Of a DNA stretch of 64,000 nucleotides, positions 7,373 to 16,857 are shown in pieces. Position numbers and translations under genes: made by a program. The DNA comes from an uncultured Faecalicoccus sp. (lineage in GTDB: Bacteria > Bacillota_I > Bacilli_A > Erysipelotrichales > Erysipelotrichaceae): assembly GCA_902497095.1 (NCBI GenBank), contig CABVDD010000001.1, positions 99,512 to 163,511 on the forward strand, in the 5' to 3' direction. The notes beneath the pieces were generated by a model that saw nothing but the letters and a program-made list of their open reading frames with translations, did not search any database and had not been told where the DNA came from. Position 1 is the stretch's first letter. Every line of letters starts with the position of its first letter.

Positions 7373-8656
7373 ATGTTTAAAAGAAAAGTAAAAAAAGTGC
7401 AAAAACAAAAAGAAAAAAAGAATCGAAAACGGCAATGGGGGCTGTTTTTTGATAAAATACGTCACTTTTTTTCTTTAACGCCTAAAAGTGACAGAGTTGT
7501 AACACTAGCGGTATTTTTGTTGGTTCTATGTGGAACGATCATGATTATTTCTACCAATGTTGGAGGAACCACATCGAATGCCAATATCGTTTTGACGACA
7601 ACGATTCGACAAGTGATTTATTTAGTGATTTCGTTTTTCTTTATGTGGGCTGCCAATCATATTTTTAACTTTAAATGGTTTGATAAGGCAGAAAACATGA
7701 TTCTTGTGTTTGCGTTTATATTTATGTTGATGCCACTTGCGTTTTCGGCTTCCGGTGGTTCGCATGCCTGGATTCGATTACCAGGCGGGGTAACGATTCA
7801 GCCTGCAGAATTCGCAAAACCTTTATTGATCTTGATATTCGCATCTTCTATGTATCGGGCTAGAAAAGATGTGAATATGATCAAACATTGGCAGTTGTTG
7901 TTTCGTAAACCATTTATATGTTGGGGATTATTGATGGTAGGAATCGTTCTTCAGCATGATTATGGTACAGGTTTTATTATTTCCTTTATCTTTTTTATCT
8001 GTTTGATGATTCCGGCTTATCCGCAAATAGAAACTTTCCAAAGAAGACTTCGCTGGATCATAGGTACCATTTTTATAGCAGCGCTTTTCTTATTTTGGAT
8101 TACCGATATTGGAACTTCCATTTTACAACATACTCCATTAGCTCATATTGCGACTCGTATTGAAAATGCCAAAAACCCGTATACCGATGTTTATGGCAGT
8201 GGATATCAGCCGGCAAACGCCTTATACGGAATTGGAAGCGGTGGCCTTTTTGGTCGCGGCATTGGAGGTTCGTTGCGTAAATATGGTTATTTGACACAGG
8301 CGGATAATGACTATATCTTAGCGGTAATTATTGAAGAAACTGGTATTTTTGGCTTAGGTATCTTATCTTTGTTGTATGGGTTATTGATCTACCGTTTTTT
8401 CTATTATGCGTTTAAGACCAATGAGTTTACGTATAAAACGGTTTTAGTGGGATCCAGTGCTTATTTGTTTATTCATTTTGTATTGAATGTGGGTGGTGTA
8501 TCCGGATTGATTCCTTCAACAGGGGTTCCTCTTTTATTTATAAGCAGTGGAGGATCTTCTTTAATGGCAGCCTTTATTACGATCGGTCTTTGTCAACAAT
8601 GTATTTCTCAAATTCGATTAAAGGAGATGAAACGAAATGCGTATCGTATCCGGTAA
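7373..8656 (+). CDS. ftsW: SEDS peptidoglycan glycosyltransferase FtsW
   Basis: This 427-residue polytopic protein belongs to the SEDS family, which polymerises lipid II into glycan strands. A basic cytoplasmic tail (1-40) precedes about ten membrane segments. FtsW-type blocks are visible: YGIGSGGLFGRGIGGS, QADNDYILAVIIEETGIFG and the C-terminal IPSTGVPLLFISSGGSS, where the more common Tyr before GGSS is Ser. The start at 7373 follows AGGGGGAT by about 3 to 4 nt. RodA cannot be fully excluded, but the neighbours rsmD and coaD match the ftsW region of other Bacillota. The 3' end overlaps rsmD by 20 bases. Confidence 0.8.
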   Translation: MFKRKVKKVQKQKEKKNRKRQWGLFFDKIRHFFSLTPKSDRVVTLAVFLLVLCGTIMIISTNVGGTTSNANIVLTTTIRQVIYLVISFFFMWAANHIFNFKWFDKAENMILVFAFIFMLMPLAFSASGGSHAWIRLPGGVTIQPAEFAKPLLILIFASSMYRARKDVNMIKHWQLLFRKPFICWGLLMVGIVLQHDYGTGFIISFIFFICLMIPAYPQIETFQRRLRWIIGTIFIAALFLFWITDIGTSILQHTPLAHIATRIENAKNPYTDVYGSGYQPANALYGIGSGGLFGRGIGGSLRKYGYLTQADNDYILAVIIEETGIFGLGILSLLYGLLIYRFFYYAFKTNEFTYKTVLVGSSAYLFIHFVLNVGGVSGLIPSTGVPLLFISSGGSSLMAAFITIGLCQQCISQIRLKEMKRNAYRIR

Positions 8657-9185
8657 ATTTGGTTCACGAAAATTAATCAGTGTTGATGGAATGATGACAA
8701 GGCCTACATCTGATAAAGTCAAAGGTGCTGTTTTTTCAAGCCTGGGTAATCAATTTTCAGGCGGTAACATGTTAGATTGTTATAGTGGTACAGGAAATAT
8801 GGCCTTAGAAGCTATTTCACGCGGAATGGATCATGCCGTCTGTGTCGAAATAAACCGAAAAGCTGTTCAGGTTATTCGTACCAATGTCAAAAATTTAGGT
8901 GTGTGGGATCAGGTACAGATCGTTTCAGGAAATATTTTTTCTGTTCTTTCGCAACTACAAATGCAATTTGATCTCGTTTATATTGATCCACCTTATAAAA
9001 AGGAAGAAAACATCAAGTTGTTAGAAGCTTTGGAATCATATGATCTAGTCAATGAAAAAGGACAGGTCGTTATTGAAAGTTTGGCTATACAAACGTGGCC
9101 AGATCAAGTAAAAAGTTTAATTAAATATAAAGAAAAGACGTATCGTGATACAAAAATCACGTATTACAGAAAGGAAGAAAAATAA
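8637..9185 (+). CDS. rsmD: 16S rRNA (guanine966-N2)-methyltransferase
   Basis: This 182-residue SAM-dependent enzyme methylates the exocyclic N2 of G966 (E. coli numbering) in 16S rRNA. The family opening MRIVSGKFGSRKL, TRPTSDKVKGAVFSSL, the SAM loop LDCYSGTGNMALEA and the catalytic IDPPY are all present. It starts within the end of ftsW behind GGAG and overlaps coaD by one base. The rsmD-coaD pair is conserved widely in Bacillota. Confidence 0.95.
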   Translation: MRIVSGKFGSRKLISVDGMMTRPTSDKVKGAVFSSLGNQFSGGNMLDCYSGTGNMALEAISRGMDHAVCVEINRKAVQVIRTNVKNLGVWDQVQIVSGNIFSVLSQLQMQFDLVYIDPPYKKEENIKLLEALESYDLVNEKGQVVIESLAIQTWPDQVKSLIKYKEKTYRDTKITYYRKEEK

Positions 9186-9658
9186 TGGCGAAAGCTTGTT
9201 TTTGTGGCACATTTGATCCTTTGACAAAAGGACATGTGGATATCATTGAAAGAGCATCCAATATCTTTGATGAAGTGATTGTGATGATTTCTGTAAATAG
9301 TGAAAAAGTAGAACAGTTTTCAAAGGAACAAAGAATGCGTTGGATCAAACAGGCAACGAGTCATTTAAAAAATGTGCGTTGTGCCATACAGACAGGTTTG
9401 GTTGTTGATGCTTGTAAAAAGGAAGGGGCCCATGTTTTGATTCGCGGCTTACGCAATGCAGTGGATTTCCAATACGAACAGAATATGGAAGCTATGAACC
9501 ATCAAATGGCACCGGAGATCGAAACGATATTTTTGATGAGTCATCCCTCACATATGTATTGTTCAAGTTCCAATGTTCGAGAATTGCTTCGCTACGGGCA
9601 AGATATATCGCATATGGTTCCAGAATGTGTCTGGCAAGATTTAAAGAAGGTGAAATGA
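9185..9658 (+). CDS. coaD: Phosphopantetheine adenylyltransferase
   Basis: This 157-residue nucleotidyltransferase makes dephospho-CoA from 4'-phosphopantetheine and ATP, the fourth step of CoA synthesis. The T/HxGH motif is seen as GTFDPLTKGH (Thr9, His17), RGLRNAVDFQYE carries the phosphate-binding Arg, and SSSNVRELL matches the family ISS-x-x-R-E motif. It overlaps rsmD by one base and its stop overlaps the rnc start, which suggests translational coupling in this run. Confidence 0.95.
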   Translation: MAKACFCGTFDPLTKGHVDIIERASNIFDEVIVMISVNSEKVEQFSKEQRMRWIKQATSHLKNVRCAIQTGLVVDACKKEGAHVLIRGLRNAVDFQYEQNMEAMNHQMAPEIETIFLMSHPSHMYCSSSNVRELLRYGQDISHMVPECVWQDLKKVK

Positions 9659-10341
9659 TGAAAGAATTTACAGAATGGATGAAGGAAAATGGATTTACTG
9701 TCAACGATCCGCAAATTTACCAGGAAGCTTGCACACATTCCAGTTTTGCCAATGAACATCATAAAAAAGGTAAAGACAATGAACGTTTAGAGTTTATGGG
9801 AGATGCAGTCTTACAGATATGGAGTGCCGATCAATTGTTTCATATGCAGCCTGTTATGCGTGAAGGACAGATGACAACATTGCGTGCGCAGACGGTTTGT
9901 GAAGCGACTTTGGCAAAGTTGAATAAGAAGCTTGGCTGGTATGAATATTTAAAACTTGGTGTAGGTGAAGAAAAAAATGGTGGGCGTCATCGCGCAAGTA
10001 TTTTGGCTGATCAATTTGAAGCTTGTTTAGGAGCTATTTATATAGATCAGGGGTATAGTGTCTGTGATGTGATCTTAAAAGAGCATATGTCTCCTTTATT
10101 TAAGGCAGAAAAAAGTGAAGATGTAAAAGATTATAAAACACATTTACAAGAAGTGATCCAAGCCGATACACGTAAAACGATCCAATATCGATGTTTAGAA
10201 GAGATCGGCCCAAGCAATGCGCCAACATTTACAATGGGTGTATATCTGGATGATATTTTATTAGGAACGGGTACGAGTTCAACCAAGAAAAAGGCAGAAC
10301 AGCTGGCAGCTAAAGATGCGTTTACCAAAATGGTCAGATAA
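9658..10341 (+). CDS. rnc: Ribonuclease III
   Basis: This 227-residue enzyme cuts double-stranded RNA during rRNA and mRNA processing. The signature NERLEFMGDAVL (41-52) supplies Glu45 and Asp49, and ADQFEACLGAIYID supplies the second acidic pair. A double-stranded-RNA-binding domain fills the C-terminal third (THLQEVIQAD to KKAEQLAAKDA). The start could be 9655 or 9658; 9658 gives the better 7-nt spacing from GAAGG. It overlaps coaD, and polC starts 11 bases downstream. Confidence 0.94.
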   Translation: MKEFTEWMKENGFTVNDPQIYQEACTHSSFANEHHKKGKDNERLEFMGDAVLQIWSADQLFHMQPVMREGQMTTLRAQTVCEATLAKLNKKLGWYEYLKLGVGEEKNGGRHRASILADQFEACLGAIYIDQGYSVCDVILKEHMSPLFKAEKSEDVKDYKTHLQEVIQADTRKTIQYRCLEEIGPSNAPTFTMGVYLDDILLGTGTSSTKKKAEQLAAKDAFTKMVR

Positions 10342-10352
10342 GGAGTGATCCG

Positions 10353-13300
10353 ATGGTTTGGGAAAGCATAGGTAATTTTTTACCGGAAGAATTCAAAGAA
10401 TATTTTGCACATGCTCTTTTTGAAAAAGGGCCTGTTTTTCATGTGAAAAAAGAACAATTGGAAATGACATTATTACTAGAGCATGTACTTCCGTTTGATG
10501 TATATTCCAGGCTGTTACATACATTAAAGGTAAAGACGCATGTACATGTGGATTTGATCATTCATGCCAAAGATACACAAGTGGATATGGTCAATTTAGA
10601 TCAGTATGTCAGTTATTTTGTGGAAAAAGATACACAGTTCAAAGATTTTCGTTTTCTTCATCCTTTTATAGAAGAGGATATGGTATATTTTTCGACAAAA
10701 GATGAAACAAGACTTGCGAAAATGAATCGTAAATTACCATCATTGATTGAAAATCTTCAAAATGTAGGTATTCAAATGGAAATGATGTGTAAAAAAATTG
10801 AAGATGACAAGGTAATTGAAACACAACATATCGATTTACCAGAAACAAATATTCCTAAAGAAGAACCGGTTCGTAAGATATATCGAAAAGAAGAATCTAT
10901 TTCTTGTTCTATTGGAGAACTACAAGTCGGTATGCGTTCGGTTGTTATAGAGGGTCATATATTCTCTGTGGACAATCGTATCATGAAATCGGGAAAAACA
11001 CTGCAGATGTTATATGTTTCGGATTATCAAGATGCAATCGTTTGTAAGCGATTTGAAAATGCACGCTGTTCCATTGATGAAATCAATCGGGCTAAAAAAG
11101 GCATGACTGTCAGATTAAAAGGTGAAGTTGTATATGACAGTTTTTCTAAATGTGATTCTTTTATGATTCAAAGTCTTGAGGAAATCCAACCGGCCAAACG
11201 AAAAGATAAAGCTTTAGAAAAACGTACAGAATGGCACGTTCATTCTAATTTTTCAGAAATGGATGGGGTATGTTCCATCGAAGAATACATTCAGACAGCT
11301 TATGATTGGGGAATGGATGCGATAGGTATATGTGATCATCAAGTAGTACAGGCATTTCCTATGGCACAGCATAAAGTGACGGCTTTAAATAAACAAGATC
11401 CAGATCGAAATTTTAAAATGTTGTATGGATGTGAAATGAGCATGGTCGATCCTGACTATAAAATTATTTTCAATAATGATCATCGAAAATTGGAAGATGC
11501 CACTTTTGTTGTGTTTGACTTAGAAACAACAGGTCTTTCCAATCGGTTAGATGAGATCATTGAATTTGGTGCGGTTAAGATGAAATATCGTGAAGTTATC
11601 GATCGAAAACAAATGTTTATTGATCCTAAACGCACGATCCCGGCAAGCATTACTTCTTTAACGCATATTGCCCAACATGATGTTGAAGGACAAAAAACGA
11701 TTGAACAAGCTATTGATGAATTGTTAGAGTTTATTGGAGATTCTATTTTAGTAGCGCATAACGCTGCTTTTGACGTTGGATTTATGAATGCAGCTTGTCA
11801 AAAATGTGGTAAGGAGCGCTTAAAGAATCCGGTTATAGATACTTGGCCTTTGGCACAAGCCATGATTCCAGATGCCAAACGTTACAATTTGGGAAGCGTA
11901 TGTCGCCATTATGGTGTCAGTTATGATGGAGAAGGTGCCCATCGTGCCGATTATGATGCGCAAGTATTATCGCAAGTGTTATGTCATATGTTAAATCAGT
12001 TTGACAGTGATGTTACATTGGATGATTTGGCTGGATTAAAGAATGAAAATAGTTATACAAAGGTCAGAAATTATCATACGACCGTCTACGCCAAAAATAA
12101 GGAAGGCTTAAAGGAATTGTTTGAATTGATCACATTAAGCCATACCAAATATCTTTCTACAGAAACAGCGGCAGGAGAGCCAAGAATTCCGCGGTTTGAA
12201 TTGGAGGCCAAAAGAAAGAACGGAAATCTTTTAATTGGGTCTAGTTGTCAAAATGGCGAAATCTTTGATTTGGCTCATACAAGAGATGCACAAATGTTGG
12301 AAGATGCCATGGATTTTTATGACTATATCGAGCTGCAGCCATTGGATTGTTACAGCAACCTTTTACAGATGCGCCGTCGAGGAAAAGCCATTCAAAGTGT
12401 TGAGGATCTAAAAAAGATCATTGGTTTTATTTTAGATGCAGCGCATAAAAAGAATAAATTGGTGATTGCTTCCAGCGATGCGCACTATGTACATCCGCAT
12501 CAAAAACGTGTTCGAGACATTTATATCAATGCCAAAGCAATAGGAAATGCCAGACACCCTTTGTATTTGTATGATCAACAACAGCGCAAGGCTACCAGTG
12601 CTCCTAACCAGCATTTTTTGACAACGGATGAAATGTTACAGGCATTTTCCTGGCTGCCAGAGCAACAGGCTTATGAGATCGTTGTGACAAATACGAATAA
12701 ATTAAAGAAGATGACAGAGGCAATCTATCCCATCAAAGATAAATTGTATCCACCGGATATTGAAGGATCGGATCAAAAACTAAGAGATATTTGTTTTGAA
12801 ACAGCACATAAGATCTATGGTGAACAATTGCCAGAAATCGTTGAAAAGCGATTGAATCGAGAATTAGACAGTATTATCGGTCATGGATATTACGTAGTTT
12901 ATTATATTTCGCATTTGCTTGTTAAAAAGAGCAATGAAGATGGCTATCTTGTAGGAAGTAGAGGTTCGGTCGGTTCTAGTTTTGTAGCGACCATGAGCAA
13001 TATTACCGAAGTTAACCCTTTACAACCGCATTATGTGTGTCCGAAATGTCATCATTATGAATTTATTGAAAGTGAAGAAGTCAAATCCGGTTTTGATTTA
13101 CCAGATAAACCATGTCCTGAATGCGGCACCATTATGCGTGGGGATGGACAAGATATTCCATTTGAAACGTTCTTAGGATTTGAGGGTGATAAAGTTCCGG
13201 ATATCGATTTGAACTTTTCAGGTGATTATCAGGCAAATGCACATGCGTTCACAAAAGAGATTTTTGGAGAAGATCATGTCTTTCGAGCTGGAACGGTTGG

Positions 13301-14642
13301 AACTGTCCAAGAAAAGACTGCTTATGGATATATCAAAGGATATGAAGAAGAAATGGGTATAGAACCATTTAGTGAGGCAAAACGAATTGATCTTGCCAAA
13401 GAATGTGAAGGTGTGAAACGAACAACGGGCCAGCATCCAGGCGGTATTGTCGTAGTTCCGTTGGATATGGATGTACATGATTTTACACCGGTTCAATATC
13501 CCGCAAACAACCCTCATGCGGAATGGAAGACGACACACTTCGATTTCCATCAGATTCATGATAATATCCTGAAGTTTGATATATTAGGGCATGTCGATCC
13601 AACAGCCATGAAAATGTTGGAAAGAATTACAGGAAAAGATGTTCGAACGATACCGATGAATGATGAAGCTACAATGGCTATATTTTCCGGTCTTGATTCG
13701 TTAAACATTGATACAACCCGTTATAACGAAGTAACAGGAGCAGCAGGCATTCCTGAGTTTGGAACGAAATTTGTTCGCGGTATATTGGAAAAGACAAAAC
13801 CGACTACCTTTGCGGAGTTAGTCAGTATTTCTGGATTGAGTCATGGAACCGATGTATGGCTTGGCAATGCCGAAGAGCTGATCAATAATGGAACTTGTGT
13901 TTTAAGCGAAGTTATTGGTTGTCGTGATGATATCATGGTAGATTTGATTCAGATGGGATTAGAGCCTAAACAAGCGTTTACGATCATGGAAAGCGTGCGT
14001 AAAGGAAAAGGCTTAAAAGATGAATGGATCGAATCTATGAAGGCCAATAATGTACCGGATTGGTATATTGATTCTTGTTTAAAGATCAAGTACATGTTCC
14101 CTAAGGCACATGCGGTTGCTTATGTTATGATGGCAGTTCGTATCGCTTGGTTTAAAGTACATATGCCTAGAGCTTATTATTGTATGTTCTTTAGTATTCG
14201 TTGCGATGCTTATGATATTTCAACAATGATTGCCGGAGAAGAGGCAATACGACAGCGGATGACAGACATTCGAAGGGCTAAAGAAGATAAAACACAAAAA
14301 GTCAGTGATAAAGAACTTGCGATTTACGATACTTTGGAATTGGCTTTGGAAATGGCTTGTCGAGGATATCATTTTTCTAATGTTTCGATCAATCGCTCGG
14401 CTGCCAATGAATTTATCATGGATCCAGATGATGATAAAAGTATCATTCCGCCATTTACCAGCTTAGATGGTTTGGGAGATAACGTAGGAAAATCTATAGT
14501 TAAAGCCCGAGAAGAAAGACCTTTTTTATCAAAGGAAGATGTATTAAAACGAACGCAGCTTTCTAAATCGTTATTGGATCGTTTAGATATGATGCATGCC
14601 TTGGAAGGCTTGGATGATGAAAATCAAATGACTTTATTTTAA
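10353..14642 (+). CDS. polC: DNA polymerase III PolC-type
   Basis: This 1429-residue protein is the replicative polymerase of low-GC Gram-positives with built-in proofreading. The N-terminal and OB-fold regions are followed by a PHP domain beginning near EWHVHSN (293-299). The inserted DEDD exonuclease starts with VVFDLETTG (Asp389, Glu391). A zinc ribbon follows with CPKC at 896-899 and a second CPEC pair, then the palm with PDIDLNFSG (Asp950, Asp952). Length and domain order match the family, and no motif is missing. AAGGAG lies 6 to 7 nt before the ATG. It closes the rsmD-coaD-rnc-polC run; a strong terminator follows. Confidence 0.97.
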   Translation: MVWESIGNFLPEEFKEYFAHALFEKGPVFHVKKEQLEMTLLLEHVLPFDVYSRLLHTLKVKTHVHVDLIIHAKDTQVDMVNLDQYVSYFVEKDTQFKDFRFLHPFIEEDMVYFSTKDETRLAKMNRKLPSLIENLQNVGIQMEMMCKKIEDDKVIETQHIDLPETNIPKEEPVRKIYRKEESISCSIGELQVGMRSVVIEGHIFSVDNRIMKSGKTLQMLYVSDYQDAIVCKRFENARCSIDEINRAKKGMTVRLKGEVVYDSFSKCDSFMIQSLEEIQPAKRKDKALEKRTEWHVHSNFSEMDGVCSIEEYIQTAYDWGMDAIGICDHQVVQAFPMAQHKVTALNKQDPDRNFKMLYGCEMSMVDPDYKIIFNNDHRKLEDATFVVFDLETTGLSNRLDEIIEFGAVKMKYREVIDRKQMFIDPKRTIPASITSLTHIAQHDVEGQKTIEQAIDELLEFIGDSILVAHNAAFDVGFMNAACQKCGKERLKNPVIDTWPLAQAMIPDAKRYNLGSVCRHYGVSYDGEGAHRADYDAQVLSQVLCHMLNQFDSDVTLDDLAGLKNENSYTKVRNYHTTVYAKNKEGLKELFELITLSHTKYLSTETAAGEPRIPRFELEAKRKNGNLLIGSSCQNGEIFDLAHTRDAQMLEDAMDFYDYIELQPLDCYSNLLQMRRRGKAIQSVEDLKKIIGFILDAAHKKNKLVIASSDAHYVHPHQKRVRDIYINAKAIGNARHPLYLYDQQQRKATSAPNQHFLTTDEMLQAFSWLPEQQAYEIVVTNTNKLKKMTEAIYPIKDKLYPPDIEGSDQKLRDICFETAHKIYGEQLPEIVEKRLNRELDSIIGHGYYVVYYISHLLVKKSNEDGYLVGSRGSVGSSFVATMSNITEVNPLQPHYVCPKCHHYEFIESEEVKSGFDLPDKPCPECGTIMRGDGQDIPFETFLGFEGDKVPDIDLNFSGDYQANAHAFTKEIFGEDHVFRAGTVGTVQEKTAYGYIKGYEEEMGIEPFSEAKRIDLAKECEGVKRTTGQHPGGIVVVPLDMDVHDFTPVQYPANNPHAEWKTTHFDFHQIHDNILKFDILGHVDPTAMKMLERITGKDVRTIPMNDEATMAIFSGLDSLNIDTTRYNEVTGAAGIPEFGTKFVRGILEKTKPTTFAELVSISGLSHGTDVWLGNAEELINNGTCVLSEVIGCRDDIMVDLIQMGLEPKQAFTIMESVRKGKGLKDEWIESMKANNVPDWYIDSCLKIKYMFPKAHAVAYVMMAVRIAWFKVHMPRAYYCMFFSIRCDAYDISTMIAGEEAIRQRMTDIRRAKEDKTQKVSDKELAIYDTLELALEMACRGYHFSNVSINRSAANEFIMDPDDDKSIIPPFTSLDGLGDNVGKSIVKAREERPFLSKEDVLKRTQLSKSLLDRLDMMHALEGLDDENQMTLF

Positions 14643-14643
14643 A

Positions 14644-14684
14644 AAAAGCATTGTTTTGCATGACGCTAAACAATGCTTTTTATT
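14644..14684. terminator. Intrinsic terminator between polC and convergent gene
   Basis: A 13-bp perfect stem pairs 14644-14656 with 14668-14680. The A-rich and T-rich flanks allow it to act in both directions. Confidence 0.8.
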
Positions 14685-14701
14685 ATGAATTAGATAATTT
14701 T

Positions 14702-15310
14702 TTATACACGTCCAATAGCATATTGGAAGGCATCTTCTTCGACTTTGCTTGGATCGTATTCTTCTAAAATCTTTCCATAACGTTCACGATAGTCATTATC
14801 CACTTCAGCTTGTGGAATGACTTTACAAGCTTCATTGAAGAAATGTTTTGAATCACGTCCCATGGCTTTTCCGCGTTTTGTGTGTTTATCTAAAGCTAAA
14901 TCAATGATTTCTGGAACTTCACCCATTGCGGCTGTTTTAATGACGATATTTTTTAAGAAGTCGCTGGAGCGATCTTTTTGACAAGAGCATAAAATTCGGA
15001 TCGCATGAATGAAATACATAGGCTGATCTGGATCATCGTAGGCATATTCTTTACGCATCTGATTTAATACGTACATATGTCTTGCGGCATCCAGATTTCC
15101 AAATCCAACATCTTCTACAGAAATAGTCATCAAACGACTCCATAATTTTTCCAATAGAACAGGGCTTGTCGTGTATAGTTCATACGCATAGCGACATGCC
15201 AGTTCTGTCATAGAACGACGAATCGATTTTTGTAGACCTGAGATGACTTCATCAGCCATCAAACCGTGTTTTGTTTTTGCTTCTGCCCATAGGCTATAAT
15301 CTTTACTCAT
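14702..15310 (-). CDS. Stand-alone RarA/MgsA C-terminal-domain protein, copy 1
   Basis: This 202-residue protein aligns by eye with the C-terminal helical region (MgsA_C type) of RarA/MgsA, the AAA+ ATPase that works at stalled replication forks. Matching blocks are DEVISGLQKSIRRS and RLMTISVEDVGFGN, which correspond to I-S-A-L-H-K-S-V-R-G-S and R-R-L-V-R-M-A-S-E-D-I-G-L in RarA. No Walker A or B motif exists, so it cannot be the full ATPase. The end holds the DKHTKRGKAMGRDS block, also present in the copy at 19432. GAGGAGGT lies 7 nt before the start. It is divergent from the PTS operon. Function unknown. Confidence 0.75.
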   Translation of the reverse strand: MSKDYSLWAEAKTKHGLMADEVISGLQKSIRRSMTELACRYAYELYTTSPVLLEKLWSRLMTISVEDVGFGNLDAARHMYVLNQMRKEYAYDDPDQPMYFIHAIRILCSCQKDRSSDFLKNIVIKTAAMGEVPEIIDLALDKHTKRGKAMGRDSKHFFNEACKVIPQAEVDNDYRERYGKILEEYDPSKVEEDAFQYAIGRV

Positions 15311-15349
15311 GAAAGTACCTCCTCGTATCGTTTTTGATTTACGAAATTT

Positions 15350-15378
15350 ATTATAATCAGGTGCTTTTTTTTGTTCAA
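15350..15378 (-). promoter_or_regulatory. Promoter of RarA-C-like copy 1
   Basis: On the minus strand TTGAAC (15378-15373), a 17-bp spacer and TATAAT (15355-15350). Confidence 0.8.
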
Positions 15379-15429
15379 CTAAACAATTTCCCATGGCTTA
15401 GGAAAGTTGATAGGGGGCACTTTTTTTAA

Positions 15430-15485
15430 TTTCCTAAGGAAAAAGGAAATAAAATATTTGTTTTCCCACAAAAATCACATAAAAT
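15430..15485 (+). promoter_or_regulatory. PTS operon promoter with upstream palindrome
   Basis: TTGTTT (15458-15463), a 16-bp spacer and TAAAAT (15480-15485) precede the IIC gene. A short palindrome TTTCCTAAGGAAA (15430-15442), followed by AAGGAAAT, lies upstream of the -35 and is a candidate site for the PRD activator encoded in the operon. That assignment is inference. Confidence 0.5.
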
Positions 15486-15532
15486 AGAGAGTGCCATGAC
15501 ATAGTGGACTTAGTAAAGAGAGGAGAAACAAA

Positions 15533-16825
15533 ATGCAAGCAATTCAAAATGCGCTGCAGAAGTGGTTGTTTCCCATTGCACAAAAATTGGAACAACAAAG
15601 ACATCTGCAGTCAGTGAAAGACGGTGTGGTTGCGATCATCCCGATCATCATTATCGGATCCTTCTGTATGATTCCGGTAGGATTAGGAAACCTTTTCGGG
15701 GGAGGTTTCGGTGAATGGGTCAATGATCACATTCTCATTTTTAACTTTCCAACTTATTTTACGACTAACCTAATGTCATTATTTTCGGCCTTCTTCATTG
15801 CGGAATCTTTGGCAAAACGCTACAATATGAAGTCTCCTAGTATGTTAGGAATTATGGCCATGTTAGTTCAAGTAGTATTATGTGTAAAGGTCGATCCTGA
15901 TAACAGTATGATATTTGATATTACTTCTTTAGGATCTGAAGGCCTTTTCGTAAGTATTATCTGGGGATTATTGGTAGTAGAAATTACTCGTTTATTTGAA
16001 AAGAATAATTGGACGATTCGTATGCCTGATAGTGTTCCACCAATGGTATCCGAAAGTTTTCTTTCTTTGATTCCATTTGCGGTAAACGTTATTTTAGCTG
16101 TTGCGGTAGCTTTGTTGTGCCAAACTTATGCAGGAACAACATTCCCTAAAATTATTATCAGCTTATTGGCGCCAGCTATTTCTTCTATGGACTCCGTTTG
16201 GGCAGTTGCGATCATTATTTTCCTAACACAGTTATTGTGGGTTTTTGGTTTACATGGTGCAGCAATTACGCAAAGTGTCTGGGCACCTTTTGCGATTACT
16301 TATGCCGCTGAAAATGCTGCAGCTGTAGCAGCTGGGGCAACACCAGAACACATTTTTACTTATGGATTCTATTTTGGTTTCTTACAAGTATCTGGTTCCG
16401 GTATGACTTTGTTGTTGGTAATCATGATGTGCCGTTCTAAAGCCAAATCTTTAAGCTCTATCGGTAAAGTTGGTATCGTTCCTTCCTTTTTTGGTATCAA
16501 TGAGCCAATTATCTTTGGTTTACCAATGATCATGAACCCTTATATGTTGGTACCATTTGTTTTAGGTCCTGTGGTTTGTGCTGTCATTTCTTATGAAGCC
16601 ATGGCAACTGGTTTAGTATCTTTACCACTTGGTGAAGCACCAGGTTTCCTTCCTCCAGGATTCCAGGCTTTCTTATTGACAATGGATTGGAAAGCTGCAG
16701 TCTTGGCGATTTTCAACGTTGTTTTGATGGGAATCTTCTATTATCCGTTCTTTAAAGCTATGGAAGCGGATGAATTGAGAAAAGAACGTGAAATTGAAGC
16801 TCAAAAAGAAGCACAAAACGCATAA
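15533..16825 (+). CDS. PTS lactose/cellobiose-family EIIC permease
   Basis: This 430-residue membrane protein is the sugar channel of a phosphotransferase system. It has about ten membrane segments and the EIIC blocks LWVFGLHGAAI and GINEPIIFGLPMIMNP, whose Glu binds sugar. A cytoplasmic Glu/Lys-rich tail ends the protein. RBS GAGGAG is 7 nt upstream. The matching IIB and IIA follow after the regulator gene. The family takes up beta-glucosides, chitobiose or lactose; the downstream nucleoside phosphorylases give no clear hint of the sugar. Confidence 0.88.
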   Translation: MQAIQNALQKWLFPIAQKLEQQRHLQSVKDGVVAIIPIIIIGSFCMIPVGLGNLFGGGFGEWVNDHILIFNFPTYFTTNLMSLFSAFFIAESLAKRYNMKSPSMLGIMAMLVQVVLCVKVDPDNSMIFDITSLGSEGLFVSIIWGLLVVEITRLFEKNNWTIRMPDSVPPMVSESFLSLIPFAVNVILAVAVALLCQTYAGTTFPKIIISLLAPAISSMDSVWAVAIIIFLTQLLWVFGLHGAAITQSVWAPFAITYAAENAAAVAAGATPEHIFTYGFYFGFLQVSGSGMTLLLVIMMCRSKAKSLSSIGKVGIVPSFFGINEPIIFGLPMIMNPYMLVPFVLGPVVCAVISYEAMATGLVSLPLGEAPGFLPPGFQAFLLTMDWKAAVLAIFNVVLMGIFYYPFFKAMEADELRKEREIEAQKEAQNA

Positions 16826-16857
16826 AGTATCAATAAAATGGAAATGAGGGATGCCCG